A stretch of 64,000 bases of DNA, taken from positions 31,518,138 to 31,582,137 of the forward strand of contig CM047429.1 in the NCBI GenBank assembly GCA_026168455.1. Direction: 5' to 3'. Each line of letters starts with the position of its first letter. Position 1 is the stretch's first letter. The notes beneath the pieces are model-generated. The model saw only the letters and a program-made list of their open reading frames with translations, ran no database searches and had not been told where the DNA came from. Origin of the DNA: Theocolax elegans (lineage: Eukaryota > Arthropoda > Insecta > Hymenoptera > Cerocephalidae). Positions 1-12,207 of the stretch are shown here, in pieces. The translations under genes and the position numbers were made by a program.

Positions 1-1146
1 GTGCGTGATCATAAAATGATCGAATATCATGCAATATACAGAAACTCTTACGCAACACCTTCGTTTTGATCTCACTATCGGCAATCCCGCTTATGTGCGT
101 ATTGGATTAGAATAATATTTTAACTCTACATATTGGTCTTTTTTATTATAATGTTCGTAAATTACTCTGTGCCTTAGCTCTATAAATTAGGCTTTTTATT
201 ACTGCAATTACTTGCAATCATTCATCATCAACGTTATTTCGTTCGTCTTCTACGCCGTAATTTTATTCTAAACTACACAGTATTTTTACAAAAAATAATA
301 ATATAATTTTCGTCGGGACTCAGCAGTATCGTATGTTGGATACGAATTGTTTTAAATAACAGATAACAATTTTGTTACAGTTGATCAATAAAATTTTGAT
401 ACATCTGTAAAAAGATAGTTTACGACTGCCGATTATTACTTCGTGTTTATAGACAGATAAAGTGCAAAATGAAATACCTGAATTGGTGAATGAACCGAAG
501 ATTGCGCGTACTTTAAAAAACACTACGAATTATCCGTTTAGTTAATTAATTGTAAAAGCAAATAAAAATATATTAAAAACTAAGCCGTTTGCATTGACGA
601 AGGATGAATTCCAAATATATTCTACTTGTTAAAGACCATATTATAAACTAAGCAAATAGTAACTGCGTAGCAAGGAATCTTCCACGACTTTCGTGAGAGT
701 TTGATCATTATGGGTTTTTTCCGATTACGCCCATCAGTGAAATGGGCTTTTACATGTATGTAAAAGATCTAACGTAATTATTATCCAATTCCAAATATGA
801 AGACCATAATAGATGAGCTGCATAACGCAACGTTTGCATCGAAAATTGATCTTGACCCATGAAGTCCAAGAACACCAAATTTTTAGACTTTGCGACGCAA
901 TTACTTTTTTAAACGGCTTCAAAAAAGGAGGAGGTTATCAATTCGGTTGTATTTTTTTTTTCTTGTATGTTCAGCCATAACTTTGGCGTAGATACAGCTA
1001 GGCGTATGAAACTTTTTGCGTTATAAAGCTCGTGACTCCCCGGTGGTCCCATTTTATTGTCCATACCGGTACCGGGCCAGTACTCGCCAGTACTAACAAA
1101 TAATCAATTTTTTGTCTGGTAAAAATTTTGAAAATTCCGTTTGTTT
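1..1146. other. A+T-rich spacer, no gene seen
   Basis: No coding frame with family-like motifs is visible on either strand. The open frames here are short and rich in F/L/I/K, as expected of A+T-rich noncoding DNA. It ends where the inverted repeat beginning at 1147 starts. Confidence 0.5.
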
Positions 1147-1851
1147 GACACACTCTGATAGCCTGAGTGACAATATTCATAAGACACCTCTCCCAGAGAG
1201 TCAATTTGACTTTTTGGAGTCGGTGCCGCACCTCCTAACTTATCTCCCCAAATTCGTATAAATTCTAGAATTAATGGATAACCAATCTCGTACACTTTTT
1301 ACTCCTTTAATAACGTAGCTCAATAATTAATTTTTTTATATTGAATATTCATACTCGCGTCGCTTACGCACCCTCTACTTAACAACATTGATCTCTTTTT
1401 CTAGCGGGAGCGCCAAACCGATCACCATCTAGAGACTGTCAGTAGTATTATGGTTGCACTCGTCCCTACACCATACATGTCCATCGACTTCATCGCAGCA
1501 TGTAGGTTATAGACTTGGGATAGTATTCTAATGATATTGTAACGATACCCTTACGGTTATAATACTATAATAATAATTTGATAGAATTGAAATATTATGA
1601 AATTGCATTGCAATAGCATTGAAATGGTATGGCCATGACATTGTGATGGAAAATCGATGTTATCGTGATCATGATTAAAATATGTTTAGAATGGATATTG
1701 AGGAGATAATTCGGATCTGTTAAATGAATTCTAGAATTTATACGAATTGGGTAGATAAGTTGGGAGGTGCGGCATCGACTCCAAAAAGTCGAATTGAATC
1801 TCTGGGAGAGGTGTCTTATGAATATTGTCACTCAGGCTATCAGAGTATGTC
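1147..1851. repeat. Inverted repeat with ~125 bp arms
   Basis: The left arm (about 1147-1271) and right arm (about 1726-1851) are reverse complements over roughly 125 bp with a handful of mismatches. Both contain GTGCCGCACCTCC or GATGCCGCACCTCC near the middle and TTCTAGAATT at the inner edge. The 450 bp loop has no recognisable gene. Short open frames in each arm give near-identical peptides only because the DNA is repeated. This could be a foldback transposon or two neighbouring copies of one repeat in opposite orientation. No target-site duplication was found. Confidence 0.7.
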
Positions 1852-2822
1852 AATATCATCGGACATTATTGACAAAAATTATTTTTAAAGGTTATTTTAA
1901 GAATTTTTTTTTAATCGATTTTTTGAAGTCGGTTTTATTTTTTTTTTAAATATTTTTTTTTCAAACTTTTATCTTATTAACATTGAAAAATATTGTTTCT
2001 ACAAATTTTGCCGCACAATTAAGTGATTTTTCAGAATCCCTCATAAACATTTTGATCATATTTGAAGGAAAAATGATTAGACAAATTTAAACACAAAAAT
2101 ACCATGTTTAAAAAAAAATTTTTATATACTCTATATATCCATTCTTAAAATATTAAGAAAGACGAAGAGAATAGTTATATTTTAAGCCAGTATTTTTGCT
2201 TTACTGTAAATTTTTTTTTAAAAAGACGCGTTTTTTGCGAAAAATTAAAAAGTTGAATAATACGCGTTTTTCTAATATTATTGTTAATTTATCGAATAAG
2301 TAACCTTGAATCATCAAAATAAATGAGATTATAGCTGTTTTGTTATATGTAAATATCTTTCCAGAAAGGGTAAAAAAACTGTAAATTTTAGTATGTTTAA
2401 GAAGTTTGTCGCAGATTAAAAAAAAATTTTCTGATAAAACAATAAATACTGACATTACATACCACTATTCTTTCTACCTCCTTCACATTTTACGTATAGA
2501 TTATTTGCAATCACAATCTGAAAAATGTCAAAAAAGAAATTTTTCTAAAATTTTGACGATTTTTAAATTTAAATTGGTCTTATCACAACTTTTTCAATGA
2601 CAATAACATAAAAAATAATCGTATTGAAAAGTCGCTAAAAAACTGGTGCGCTTGGGCGTTAGCAAGTTAAGAAAGCATACTTACAAGTGTTAATGTTCCA
2701 AGCGAGCCAACATTACATGTTCGTTTCCTGTGCTAAGGTTGGGGCTGTGGCATTTCACAAGAACACCTTCCGGTCTTATGTATTTTTCAGGTCTCAGGTA
2801 GAAACCTCGCGCGTTTGGTTAC
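1852..2822. other. A+T-rich spacer
   Basis: Long runs of A and T, no recognisable coding sequence or RNA gene. The open frames that exist are low-complexity. Confidence 0.5.
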
Positions 2823-2987
2823 CTAGATTACGTACTACTCAAAGTGAATCGAGAAAAGTGTGACATTTGCTCCTCCAGCGTAACGTTTCTTGGGTATAAA
2901 TTGGACACGGATGGTTTGCGACCTGACTATATAGTCATTAGAAAGTGGCGTATGCTTTTCGAAGTTGCGAGTAGGATATTTGTTTAA
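2823..2987 (+). pseudogene. Ty3/gypsy-like reverse transcriptase fragment
   Basis: The frame starting at 2823 reads LDYVLL followed by KVNREKCDICSSSVTFLGY and then KLDTDGLRPDY before a stop at 2985-2987. This matches the gypsy-type RT block in which an (F/Y)xDD box is followed by a KC..F and an FLG(Y/H)....DG(L/I)RPD segment. The second catalytic Asp appears as Tyr (LDY), and the 25 or so residues normally separating the box from the KC motif are missing. It is therefore a deleted, dead fragment. A weak integrase-tail-like frame may lie near 3.5-3.65 kb on the same strand. Confidence 0.55.
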
Positions 2988-4386
2988 GGTGAGTCTAAAG
3001 CAAAAGTTTACGAAACATTTAGGTGGTAAATTCGCCAGTTTACTAAATAAAATATTAAAATACCAAACTTTTAGCTATTGGATATTCAAATAATTAATTA
3101 AGCACCATAGCCATTATTATAATAAACAAATTAATCATTCTGCTGCTTTCGTAATCTAATTGTTTCTGAATGTAAGCCGCTGTTAAAGTATTTTGATACT
3201 TTGAAAAGTGTTACTAATAACATCTCGTGCATGATGGGTAAAGGCTCTTTGTATTTCAAATGTAGCATTAAAAATACAAAATATTTCACATGCCGAGCAT
3301 AGTTAATCTGTTTATTACTATAATGAGTATTATGGTCAATTAGTTATTTGACTATTAAGTAGCCAAAAATTTAGTATTCTAATATTTTCTCTAGCGAACA
3401 GGCGAACTTACCACCTGACTGCAGTGCCCCCATGCTACGAGACCAATTTTGCAAACTTTTGCTTGAGCCTTCCCTTAACTGGCACCTAAGTATGATAAGC
3501 CTTTCAAAGTTAAAGAAGTACTGCCTGCAGTAGCACTGAGACTAGAGAAATCTAGTAAATAACAGACTAAGCAACATATATACGATGTGAAAGTAGTATA
3601 TGTACCACCTAAAGAGATACGAATAAGTGTATCGGCCCACTCAATAATTGTGCCAAGATATCAGACGATTGATAAAGTAGCTTATGAGAATAATTGTTTT
3701 AAAACTGTTAGATATTATTAAAGCACGGTTCACAGTTTTAACACAATTACCGTTATAGTTACTTCACTTATCGTCACGCAGAAACTTTGCTTAAAGCAAA
3801 AGGCAATTTTTTCCTGATTTTACTTAAATATCAATATAAAATAGACTATTCAGTCAGTTCATGATTTAGATGGTAATAAAACTAATTCCATATTTCCTTA
3901 AGGGAATTTCAAAGCTATAGCGTCTCTAGATAGTCTTCTGATCTAACTGACATTGGTAACAGGCGTCGAATTCGACGATATATAGTTTAAAAATAAATTA
4001 TTGAAATACAGCTACCTATCGCTAGTGAAACTATCCCTTCCAATATACGACTAAAGTTGAATTGTTATATGTGTATTCTATAATATACAAAACTTATTTC
4101 TCATTTTTCTAAAAAAATAAATTAACTTAATTTTTCTCATGGAATTAAGTGAAGTACCTGTAAAAAGAGGTAAGTAGCAGTAATTCTTATACTTTATGTT
4201 TACATTACTTTTATATCTGAGTCTGTCATATTATAGTACTACTAAGATTAAGCAAGTAATGAAACCTAAGATTAGTGAATCATAAACTACAAAAAAAAAT
4301 TTCTCTATCGTACTCCTTAATATTAAATTCTGTTTAAGAATGAGAAGATTATTTATTGGTAAATTTCTTCAAAATTTAACATACAT
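2988..4386. other. Spacer with possible gypsy remnants
   Basis: Mostly A+T-rich. Around 3490-3660 the plus strand contains short frames (PFKVKEVLPAV, later YVPPKEI) that faintly resemble the C-terminal part of a gypsy integrase. This is too weak to call. Nothing else is recognised. Confidence 0.3.
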
Positions 4387-4497
4387 TTAATCATTTTTCA
4401 AATTATTATCCGTTAATTCTTCTCCGATCATTTTCTCTAACTTCTTTTTCTTCTTCTTTTTGGCAGATTTTGGATTCGCTGAAGTACTCAGTAGCGA
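4387..4497 (-). CDS. Candidate terminal exon, lysine-rich C-terminus
   Basis: On the minus strand a good acceptor (ATTTTGATTGCAG) is followed at 4497 by 36 sense codons and a TAA at 4387-4389. The encoded tail is SLLSTSANPKSA, seven lysines, then LEKMIGEELTDNNLKND. Composition is far less A+T-biased toward F/L than the surroundings, and the acceptor fits. The protein family is not recognised. Upstream exons would lie at higher coordinates; LINE A1 could sit in the intron. A second frame of the same exon is also open, so phase is uncertain. Confidence 0.4.
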   Translation of the reverse strand, partial: SLLSTSANPKSAKKKKKKKLEKMIGEELTDNNLKND

Positions 4498-4851
4498 CTG
4501 CAATCAAAATATTTCATTAATTTATTATGGTTAAAAATATATTTCTAAACTATAACTGTTAAATTTATGCAGAGTATTATAAAAATAACTAAATAAAATA
4601 TTTTACTGTCGAGCTATACATAAATAAATAATACTATTCAAGACGCTCGCTTCGCTAGTAATAAAATATTATTGTTAACTTAATATTTTTTTACAATCAA
4701 ATTACAATATAATGTAATATTGTGAAGGTTATTTTTGAAGAATTATTAAAATAATTTATATCACCAGTAATTGAATAAGTATTATAATGTTATAATTTGT
4801 TGGGATAAATTCGTAATAATTAATAAAAGATAATCATTTTTACTATTTATA

Positions 4852-5165
4852 TCCTATAACGGCAAGGGAGTTACCGAGTAGGTGAGCAACGCAAAAGAGT
4901 ATATAGAGTGCTGTGTGCACACGGACGCAGTATAGATATAGTGCGCGCCTGGTATCGTTCGACAGGTCGTTACTCCGCGTGTTTTATCGGTCCTTCTAAA
5001 AAAGTGTTGGTGAGAGTGCGACTGTATGGGTGCAGCAAGGTTTCTCCCCAACAGATCCAACACCGGCGAGCAAGCCGTACGCCTCAACCGCTCTATTCCG
5101 CCCACGGGGAGTACGGGAAAAACAAGGCAGCTTCGCCTGTAAGAAGGTGAGAGAGAGAGAGAGAG
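4852..5165 (+). mobile_element. LTR fragment, same family as the 55.2-56.4 kb solo LTR
   Basis: Starting with TATAACGGCAAGGGAGTTAC, this GC-richer block aligns with the reverse complement of 56040-56350. Shared features in order are GAGTTACCGA, AGGTGAG, AAAAGAGTAT, GTTGGTG, CTTCTCCCCA or TTTCTCCCCA, and a terminal GAGAGAGAGAGAGAT run. It is the first ~310 bp of that LTR. The 3' tail of LINE A1 begins exactly at the GA run, so the LINE probably integrated there. Open frames inside it are not family-like. Confidence 0.6.
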
Positions 5166-8100
5166 ATTTTTGATTTGAAAGCATTTATTATGCCTAAGAG
5201 GAAAATCCCCCGTAAGGCAAGAACAATATAAAAAATATATAAAATATACGAACAAAAAAATAAAAATACATAATGTGAAACAAAATTTACATGTTAGTTT
5301 GTCAGTGCCAACTTCATCAAGAATAGATAATAAATACATAAAGTACATAATTCCATTTTCTCAGAATAATAAAATCACAGCGCATTTTACATTAAACAAT
5401 TTCTTAAACCATACAGCAGACTTATAATTCTGACTAAATATTGATAACAAAACCACTCTACAGAATAAAATCATTACTGGTTTGATTCTAACAGATATAA
5501 GAACAGTTTACTCTTAAATACCTGCAAATTTGTACAGAGCTTTAATTCAGCTGGTAGACTGTCCCATAGGTTCATGGCCTGAATGGTGTAGGATTTTTCA
5601 TACGTACTTGTAGAAACGACTTGTCTATCAAAACACGATTGATTAGTACGCTCTGAACGCCTTATATCAGGATTTGGGGTAGGGAATAGCGCATACAAGT
5701 ATTCTGGTTTCCTAGTGGTTATTACCTGATAGGTAAGGATACCCATATAGTACATCCGACGCTTACTCACTGTTAACCATTTCAATATCTTATAGTAATC
5801 ACACAATCTTGCATCCTTTCTAAGACAAAAAATGAACCGTACACACATTTAAGAGACGCTGGAGTTTCGTATTTAAATAATCCGGGATATCACAATGTAC
5901 AATGCACGCGTAATCAAAGCATGGTAACACCAATGCTGTAACTAATTTTTTCTTCATAGCTATTGACAAAAAATTTCCGCGGTTTCGCAACTTATGAAGT
6001 ATGCCGTGAACTCTCGAGATTATGCCCGAAATATGTGTATTCCACTGCAAATTTTCACTAATTATAACTCCAAGATTTTTTATTGATTTAACTAATTGGA
6101 TCACTTGACCGTTTAACATAATAGGTGGTAATGCGTCCCTGTTTATAAAACGAAGTTGCTGAACTGACCCTATTAACATCGCCTTAGTTTTACTAAAATT
6201 AATCTCCAATTTATGCTCACGTGCCCAGTTACATATTCTCAACCCATCACTGGTGAGTTTTTCCAACCCAGTATGACATTTCTGTGGGCCACAGTGTATA
6301 TACTACTGTAGGTCATCTGCAAATAACATTCCCTTTGTATAAAGAAGACGGCTCATAATTGAATTTATGTAAATAAGAAAAATAACTGGACCAGGTGTTG
6401 AGCCCTGTGGAACACCTGATGTGATTTCAAAAAATTAGGAAGGAAGATTATTCTCATCAATAACAGCCTGGGATCGACCTGATAAATAAGAATGAAACCA
6501 ATCTATAGCATCATCTGAAAAATTAAGCTGTTTTAATGTCCTTAAAAGATCATAGTGGCTAATAGTGTCAAACGCTTTTTTGAAATCAAACATTAATAAA
6601 AAGGTAATCATACCTCTATCAATAGCCAATCGAATGTCATCAGTGACTTTTACTAGTGCAGTTTGAGTACTAAATTGTTTGCGAAAGCTTGATTGATAAG
6701 GAGATAGTACATTGTTTGACTCAAGATGTGCTATTACTTGTTCAGAAACAAGTCGGTCAAAAATTTTGGCAAAATGTGGGAGATTTGCAATGGGCCTTGT
6801 ATCCGATGGTGATAATGGTTTTGAGACTTTACTAAGAGGAATGATGACTGATTTCTTCCACAAGCTAGGATACTCACTTGTAGCAAACGAAAAATTAAAA
6901 AGCTCTGTGAGAGTAGGGATAATGCTATTGAAGGCTTCCTTGAAATATGACAGTGATAATCCATCAGCACTGCAACTTTTGGCTTTAGGAAGACAAAGTG
7001 AGATAGCACCAGCAACCTGTTCGCAAGTAATATTCTGAAAAGAGAAACAAGGATAATCAAATAATGGCTGCAAAGCTTTAATCTCCCTTAATTCTTCAAT
7101 AGTACAAGGCTGGTGGCTTCTAGATACCGATGCAAAGTTGTACGCCAATTTATCTATTGGAAAGAATTTGAGTGGAGAATTGAAAGTATCACTTTTTATT
7201 CCCAATTTTCTCAAAAGACGCCAACATTGAGCCTGATTTGATACACTGGATAGGGACCTGGTATAATAATTATTACGCGCATTTCGAACTTCTTTCTTTA
7301 ATTCCCCACGCATTAATTTATACTGATTTAATAGTATTGGATCACAATTTCGCTTGGCAAGTTTGTACAATTTATCGCGCTCATCACATTTCACCCTTAG
7401 GCTTCTAGTCATCCATGGAGCTGACCGCGTGCGTATAGGACGTGTTACCATCGGCGCCTGTCTATCAAGAATTGTAATAAGCGATCCACGCATCGCTTCG
7501 CAAAAGGCATTTACAGTTAGTGACAAATCAAAATTAGCTCGCAACTCGTTGAGACTATCTGCTATCATTCTACCGAACTCAGGATACACACAATTATTGT
7601 AATCACGAAAAGACCGGACAATCGGCATTGGTTGCATTATAGGAAGACTATAGTCTATAATAATATAGTCATGTCCATTAATGAATGGACTATCAGATTG
7701 TTTCCTGTTCTTGATCTTTGACTCAGAATCGACTATAAAAGCATCAAGCCACGTATGACAGTCGTCACGATGATGAGTTGCTCTAAAGGGCACGAGGTAG
7801 AGTGAATGTTCATTTATCAAGTCAAGCAGATGCGAACTATAATAATCATCTACTAAGAAATTCGAATTGAGGTCACCAGCAATAATAATATTACCAAAAC
7901 GATGAGAATATTCTTGTAAAACATTAAAAAATTTTGTTAAAACATGACCCTTAGGACGCCGATACACAATCGCGAGAAGTATTTTGGTATTACAAATTAA
8001 TAAATCTAAAATCAGATACTCAGTATCATTAATATTAGTAATTTGCGGAGCCTCAAGTACCTTAAAGATTATATCTTTTCTCAAATAGCATGCCACATCC

Positions 8101-8590
8101 CCACCCTGCATAAACTTTCTTTTTCCAGTTACAGACTCTAATCCTCTATCATTTCGTATTAAAATGTAACCATCCACTTTATAGATGGAATCAGGGCGAT
8201 TAGGGGTAAGCCACGTTTCAGACAATGCGAGAATATCCAACCTTTGAGAAGTCAATAACGATTCAATCTCAATATGGTGATCAAGCAACGAATTTACATT
8301 GATATGTAAGACACGCAAATAAGCTAATGGAGAAATCTGTTCAACTTCACAAGGTTCATTAGGCAGTCATAATAATTTGTTAAGATCATCTTCTGTAGTG
8401 ATCCGTATACTCTGGGATGTATAAGTACGTTCATAGTGGGGGTAAATTAACGAAAATTTGGCACTTATAGAATTTAAGCGGCACACGTCTCGAGCAATAT
8501 AAGGAGTTGTATTGTTTTCCAGCATAACGGAATCGCATCCGGTGTAATTTTCTTGACTGTAGTTATTGGTTTGTAACTGATTTATTTACT
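5166..8590 (-). mobile_element. CR1-like non-LTR retrotransposon, family A copy A1 (5'-truncated)
   Basis: The element runs on the minus strand. Its 3' end (GCTTTCAAATC then CT repeats at 5150-5175) is shared with copy A2 at 33655. Coding order is the extreme C-terminus of ORF1 (about 8340-8480, by comparison with A2), endonuclease, RT and C-terminal domain. The 5' limit near 8590 is approximate. The endonuclease/RT arrangement and the PHD-like ORF1 of its sister copy A2 suggest the CR1-like group, but the clade is not certain by eye. ORF2 is broken, so A1 is inactive. Confidence 0.8.
5474..8318 (-). pseudogene. LINE A1 ORF2: APE endonuclease + reverse transcriptase, broken
   Basis: From ATG at 8318 the first 627 codons are open to a stop at about 6435. 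The endonuclease motifs come first: HINVNS, SETW, VYRRPKG, AGDLNSN, TWLDAF and GHDYI. RT follows with DTRPIANLPHFAK, FRKQFSTQTAL and FDFKKAFD. The frame then continues as VPQGS and an intact FADD box at about 6308-6325, followed two codons later by a TAG. The rest (NWAREHKLEINFSKTKAML) is in 5820-6266, and after a frameshift near 5830 the C-terminal domain ends at 5474. This enzyme would copy its own mRNA at a nicked target. The stops and frameshift make it a relic, though the catalytic residues survive. Confidence 0.85.
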
Positions 8591-9676
8591 TTTTTCCAAA
8601 AAACTTATGATTATATATTTTTCATTCATCTTATTATTTAATTTATCTACCTTTTCCGCATATTTTTTCTTTAAAATTACGTACTTTTCTTTAATTTTGT
8701 GGAATATATTTTTCTCTTCTATTTTTTTTGTACTTCATCTATCAATTTCTTACCAACATTTTGCAGATTTTTCAAAGTTTAAAATAATTGTAAATTTATT
8801 TTAAATCTATTGTAGAAAAAAGTGTTTTTAACTACCTTAATAATAGCAAGATAAATACATATTTATGCGTTTATTTTATTTTAATAAAAATGAAAATAAT
8901 AAACACGTACTTATAAAATAAGTAAATACAGAAAAATATAAAGAAAGCACTGTAAAATAAGAACTATCATCGTCACCCTTAGAACGATTAAGCGATATTA
9001 TGTATTGGTTTGCTTTTTTGAAAGCGATGAATAACGCCAATTGCGTCCTGTAAAAGTTAAATTATAAGCTTTATGGAAATGTATTAAAACTGCTAGTAAT
9101 AACTTTCAATTCATTATTTTAATAAATCTAATTAAAAATGCTGAAGCTTTAATAATACACTTTATTATTTAATTTAGAAAATAATCATGTTATCTATATC
9201 GGTTGCAATTTTTATTTTGTTAGTTAAACAATGAATTGTACATCATTTTAGATATACTATACAAGTTAACAATTATCAATCATCCTTTCTACAAAGCTGT
9301 GCAAAGATAATCCCATTACAAAAAAGGAATTGCAACAATTTGAAAGTTTTATCGACAACAATACAATTTTTTATGTTAATGAATCCAAGTATAAACGATT
9401 TAATATTTGATTAATAAAATGTATAATCAACACTTTAACTTGTTTTGCTCCGGCAAAAAATATTTGAACGATGCAAAATTTATTTTTTCCCCTTGTATCA
9501 CAATATATTCATATACATTTTTTTAATAAGAATATAAAGAAATTGTCACATTATATTTTATTAATTTTTATAACAACTATATAAACTAATTACAATGAAT
9601 GCTTTATTGTATAACAGCTTTGGGTCTCACCACTGATTTGGTCCTGGTTATTCATTAGCTCAAGCCAGAAACTTAC
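8591..9676. other. A+T-rich spacer
   Basis: Homopolymer-rich sequence. A 42-codon open frame at about 9280-9410 (plus; ends in ESKYKRFNI) is not recognised and may be chance. On the minus strand, an acceptor-like TTTTACAG precedes an open stretch from 9047, which could follow the coding-like stretch above it. Confidence 0.35.
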
Positions 9677-9900
9677 ATGAATTGCTTCCATAGCGTGAGC
9701 ATCCGATGTATATCGTATATATCTTTGAATTGAGCACGCTCATCCTCTCGCAGTGACTATTCGTAATATGAAAATGCTCCTTTATTATGGAATGTTATAT
9801 TTTCTTCACTCATCGAATGCGAGTTGAGCGAAATTAGGGTGAATCTTTTCCAATTTCTAGTTAATTCATAATGATCTAAATAGTCACATGTTTGTTTTTC
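9677..9900 (-). pseudogene. Coding-like stretch, unrecognised, probably degenerate
   Basis: On the minus strand one frame reads through about 50 codons (including SLEIEKQTCDYLDHYELTRN) to a TAG at 9757-9759, then 27 more (SLREDERAQFKDIYDIHRML...). It can end at a good donor (GTAAGT at 9671-9676) or at the TAA that overlaps it. A different frame takes over as DAHAMEAIHVSFWLELMNN. Amino-acid composition is protein-like rather than A+T-noise-like. It could be a frameshifted pseudogene, or an exon 9677-9756 with acceptor TAG just upstream. I do not recognise the family. Confidence 0.3.
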
Positions 9901-10306
9901 AATTTCAAGAGAAAAATATAAATTAATTTACTTTTTGGTTGTTTTATGTCTAAGGCGTACGGTTTTTCTTCTACAATTTGTACACGGTACGCTGATAAAA
10001 AAAAAACTATATTTATTTACATTTTTATTTTAAATATTCGGAATCACCAATTTTTGTTTTTTTTCTGAAGATTAAAAAAAACGATAAAATTATTATTATC
10101 ACTTGTTAATAATTGCAACCTAAAACAATTGTATTAATAAAATGTATGAAAATAAATATTTTTAATATATGCTTTGCTTAACCCACAATACCAGTATAAA
10201 CTAATAATATTTTTAAAATAATGTTTTATCTATATAAATGTTTATCAGTGATAAGCACTATTATCATAGTACCATAAATCTTCCATGGATATTAGTTTTG
10301 GACCCT

Positions 10307-10859
10307 ATCAGCACACAATGCCTTAAAAACGTTTAAATTACGTTGCGGCTAAAACCTTTAAACGTTAGAATTTAATACTTGAAAAACGTTTGAACTACGT
10401 TTAAATTTGGTTAAAATGTCCTCTTTAATTTTAGGAAAGTAAAATTTTTTAACGTATTTCAAACGTATTTTTAACGTTGGATAAACAAAATTATCCGATG
10501 TATATTATTATGGAGCATGCGCAGTTGTTACTTATCAATTGTAGCTATGCGCAAATGCTATTTTTATATTTATTTATAAATATAAATCATTTATATGTGC
10601 AAAAATGACAATTGCGCATAGCTACAATTGATAAGTAACAACTGCGCATGCTCCATAATAATATACATTGGATAATTTTGTTTATCCAACGTTAAAAATA
10701 CGTTTGAAATACGTTAAAAAATATTACTTTCCTAAAATTAAAGAGGACATTTTAACCAAATTTAAACGTAGTTCAAACGTTTTTCAAGTATTAAATTCTA
10801 ACGTTTAAAGGCTTTAGCCGCAACGTAATTTAAACGTTTTTAAGACATTGTATGCTGAT
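10307..10859. mobile_element. Foldback/MITE palindrome, 553 bp
   Basis: Two ~245 bp arms (10307-10556 and 10612-10859) are near-perfect reverse complements around an A+T loop. The termini read ATCAGCACACAATG on the left and, reverse-complemented, ATCAGCATACAATG on the right. Arms contain repeated AACGTTTAAA- or ACGTTTGAA-type motifs and a GCGCATAGCTACAATTG block. There is no coding capacity. Flanks do not show a clear target-site duplication, so superfamily cannot be set. It is a non-autonomous hairpin element. Confidence 0.8.
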
Positions 10860-11166
10860 CGAGTAATTCAAACGACGGTTACTTTATTTAAATACAGCTA
10901 TCCGTAAATCAAATTAATCAAAAGTTTTTTACTTTTATATGTGGTCATTACAATTAAATATTGGTATCTTGGATAAATTTTATTACAATAAGTACCTGAC
11001 AGCATTAAATATGAGAGAGATTCATAACAATTTTTTTCCGGACGCACGTTGCTCCTTCTCTCAGGGTACTTTCACATGCGGCAATGAGAAGTTGTCCGGA
11101 CGAATATTTTTTTCCGAACGGTGGTTCGGAATTTACCCCTTTCAAAAAGAAGACGTAATTGTTGTA

Positions 11167-11299
11167 ATTATTCTTGTTTATTTAACAAGTTTTTTAGCTT
11201 AAGATGACAAATTACATTGGGTTATTATATTATTATAATTATTCTTGTTTATTTATCAATTTTTTTAGCTTAAGATAACAAATTATATTGGGTTATTAT
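11167..11299. repeat. Tandem duplication, ~70 bp period
   Basis: The unit beginning AATTATTCTTGTTTATTTA and ending TTGGGTTATTAT is present at 11167-11229 and again at 11237-11299, differing at about six positions. Confidence 0.75.
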
Positions 11300-11660
11300 T
11301 CAAAATTGAATTCAGTTATTGTAACTAAAAGACACTGAGATAAATAATATTTTATATGGAACTATAGGTTTATATTTCATTACCTTAATTAGTAAAAATT
11401 GCTTTCAAAATTTGATAAAACATTATGTAAATACTTTATTGAATTGGCAATTAGAAATGTATTTTCTAAAAATGATATAAAAATATTATTATTATTTACA
11501 TTTATTGCAAAAAGATAATCATTCATATTTAAAACATACAATTTATCATGGTTCACGACAGCAAAGATGATAATGGGATTACACCTTTTTTAAATTACAT
11601 GTACAATTATTGCATAATTACAAATTTTCTTTTGTTATAATTATATTTATTTTTATTAAC

Positions 11661-11663
<3 letters not shown>

Positions 11664-11709
<46 letters not shown>
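11664..11709. repeat. (TA)n(CA)n(TA)n microsatellite
   Basis: A compound dinucleotide run: TA repeats, then about 13 CA units, then TA repeats. Confidence 0.9.
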
Positions 11710-12207
11710 GCCGCTGTGTATAACAATTTTTCATTGCCCATATATGGGCATATATATTATATAAATATTTCACCTTTTATCATACTTTTTTTAATAAAAC
11801 TTTTTATCATATAAATATATACTTGTTTTACAGTTCACTTCCCAAATTCAATCTCATTATATAAAATAACATCCAATTTTTTCAGCCATCTGGTGAATTT
11901 GTCCTGGCAACAGATAGTTTATAAAAAATACAACATACGTATATACACATATATAATTTATCTATAATACCACATGTTTTTCTCAAGATTATTTTTGTAT
12001 ACAACTTGTGGTTTATTTTCTTGGATCATATTGATTCCTGTAATAATCTGTAAATGCTTCTTCAATTCTACATTTCTATAATTGTTAAGTGTTCAACCTT
12101 TATTTCCATGGATAATTGTACTAAAATTGAATTACACGTGTGTTAAAATTTACTGTTTAAAAATATATTTAATATTTTAATATATTATTTTTAATGGAAT
12201 GATACGC

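Larger units (their letters stand above)
10860..12207. other. Spacer with local duplications
   Basis: No recognised gene. It contains short perfect palindromes (TTCCGAACGGTGGTTCGGAA near 11115 and GCCCATATATGGGC near 11740), a 70 bp tandem duplication and a dinucleotide repeat, the last two listed separately. An open frame at 10939-11202 has no family motifs. Confidence 0.45.

Noticed and set aside
4908..5150. 80-codon plus ORF and minus ORFs around 5 kb as genes
   Set aside because: The DNA is an LTR fragment shared with 56 kb; the frames are not conserved between the two copies.
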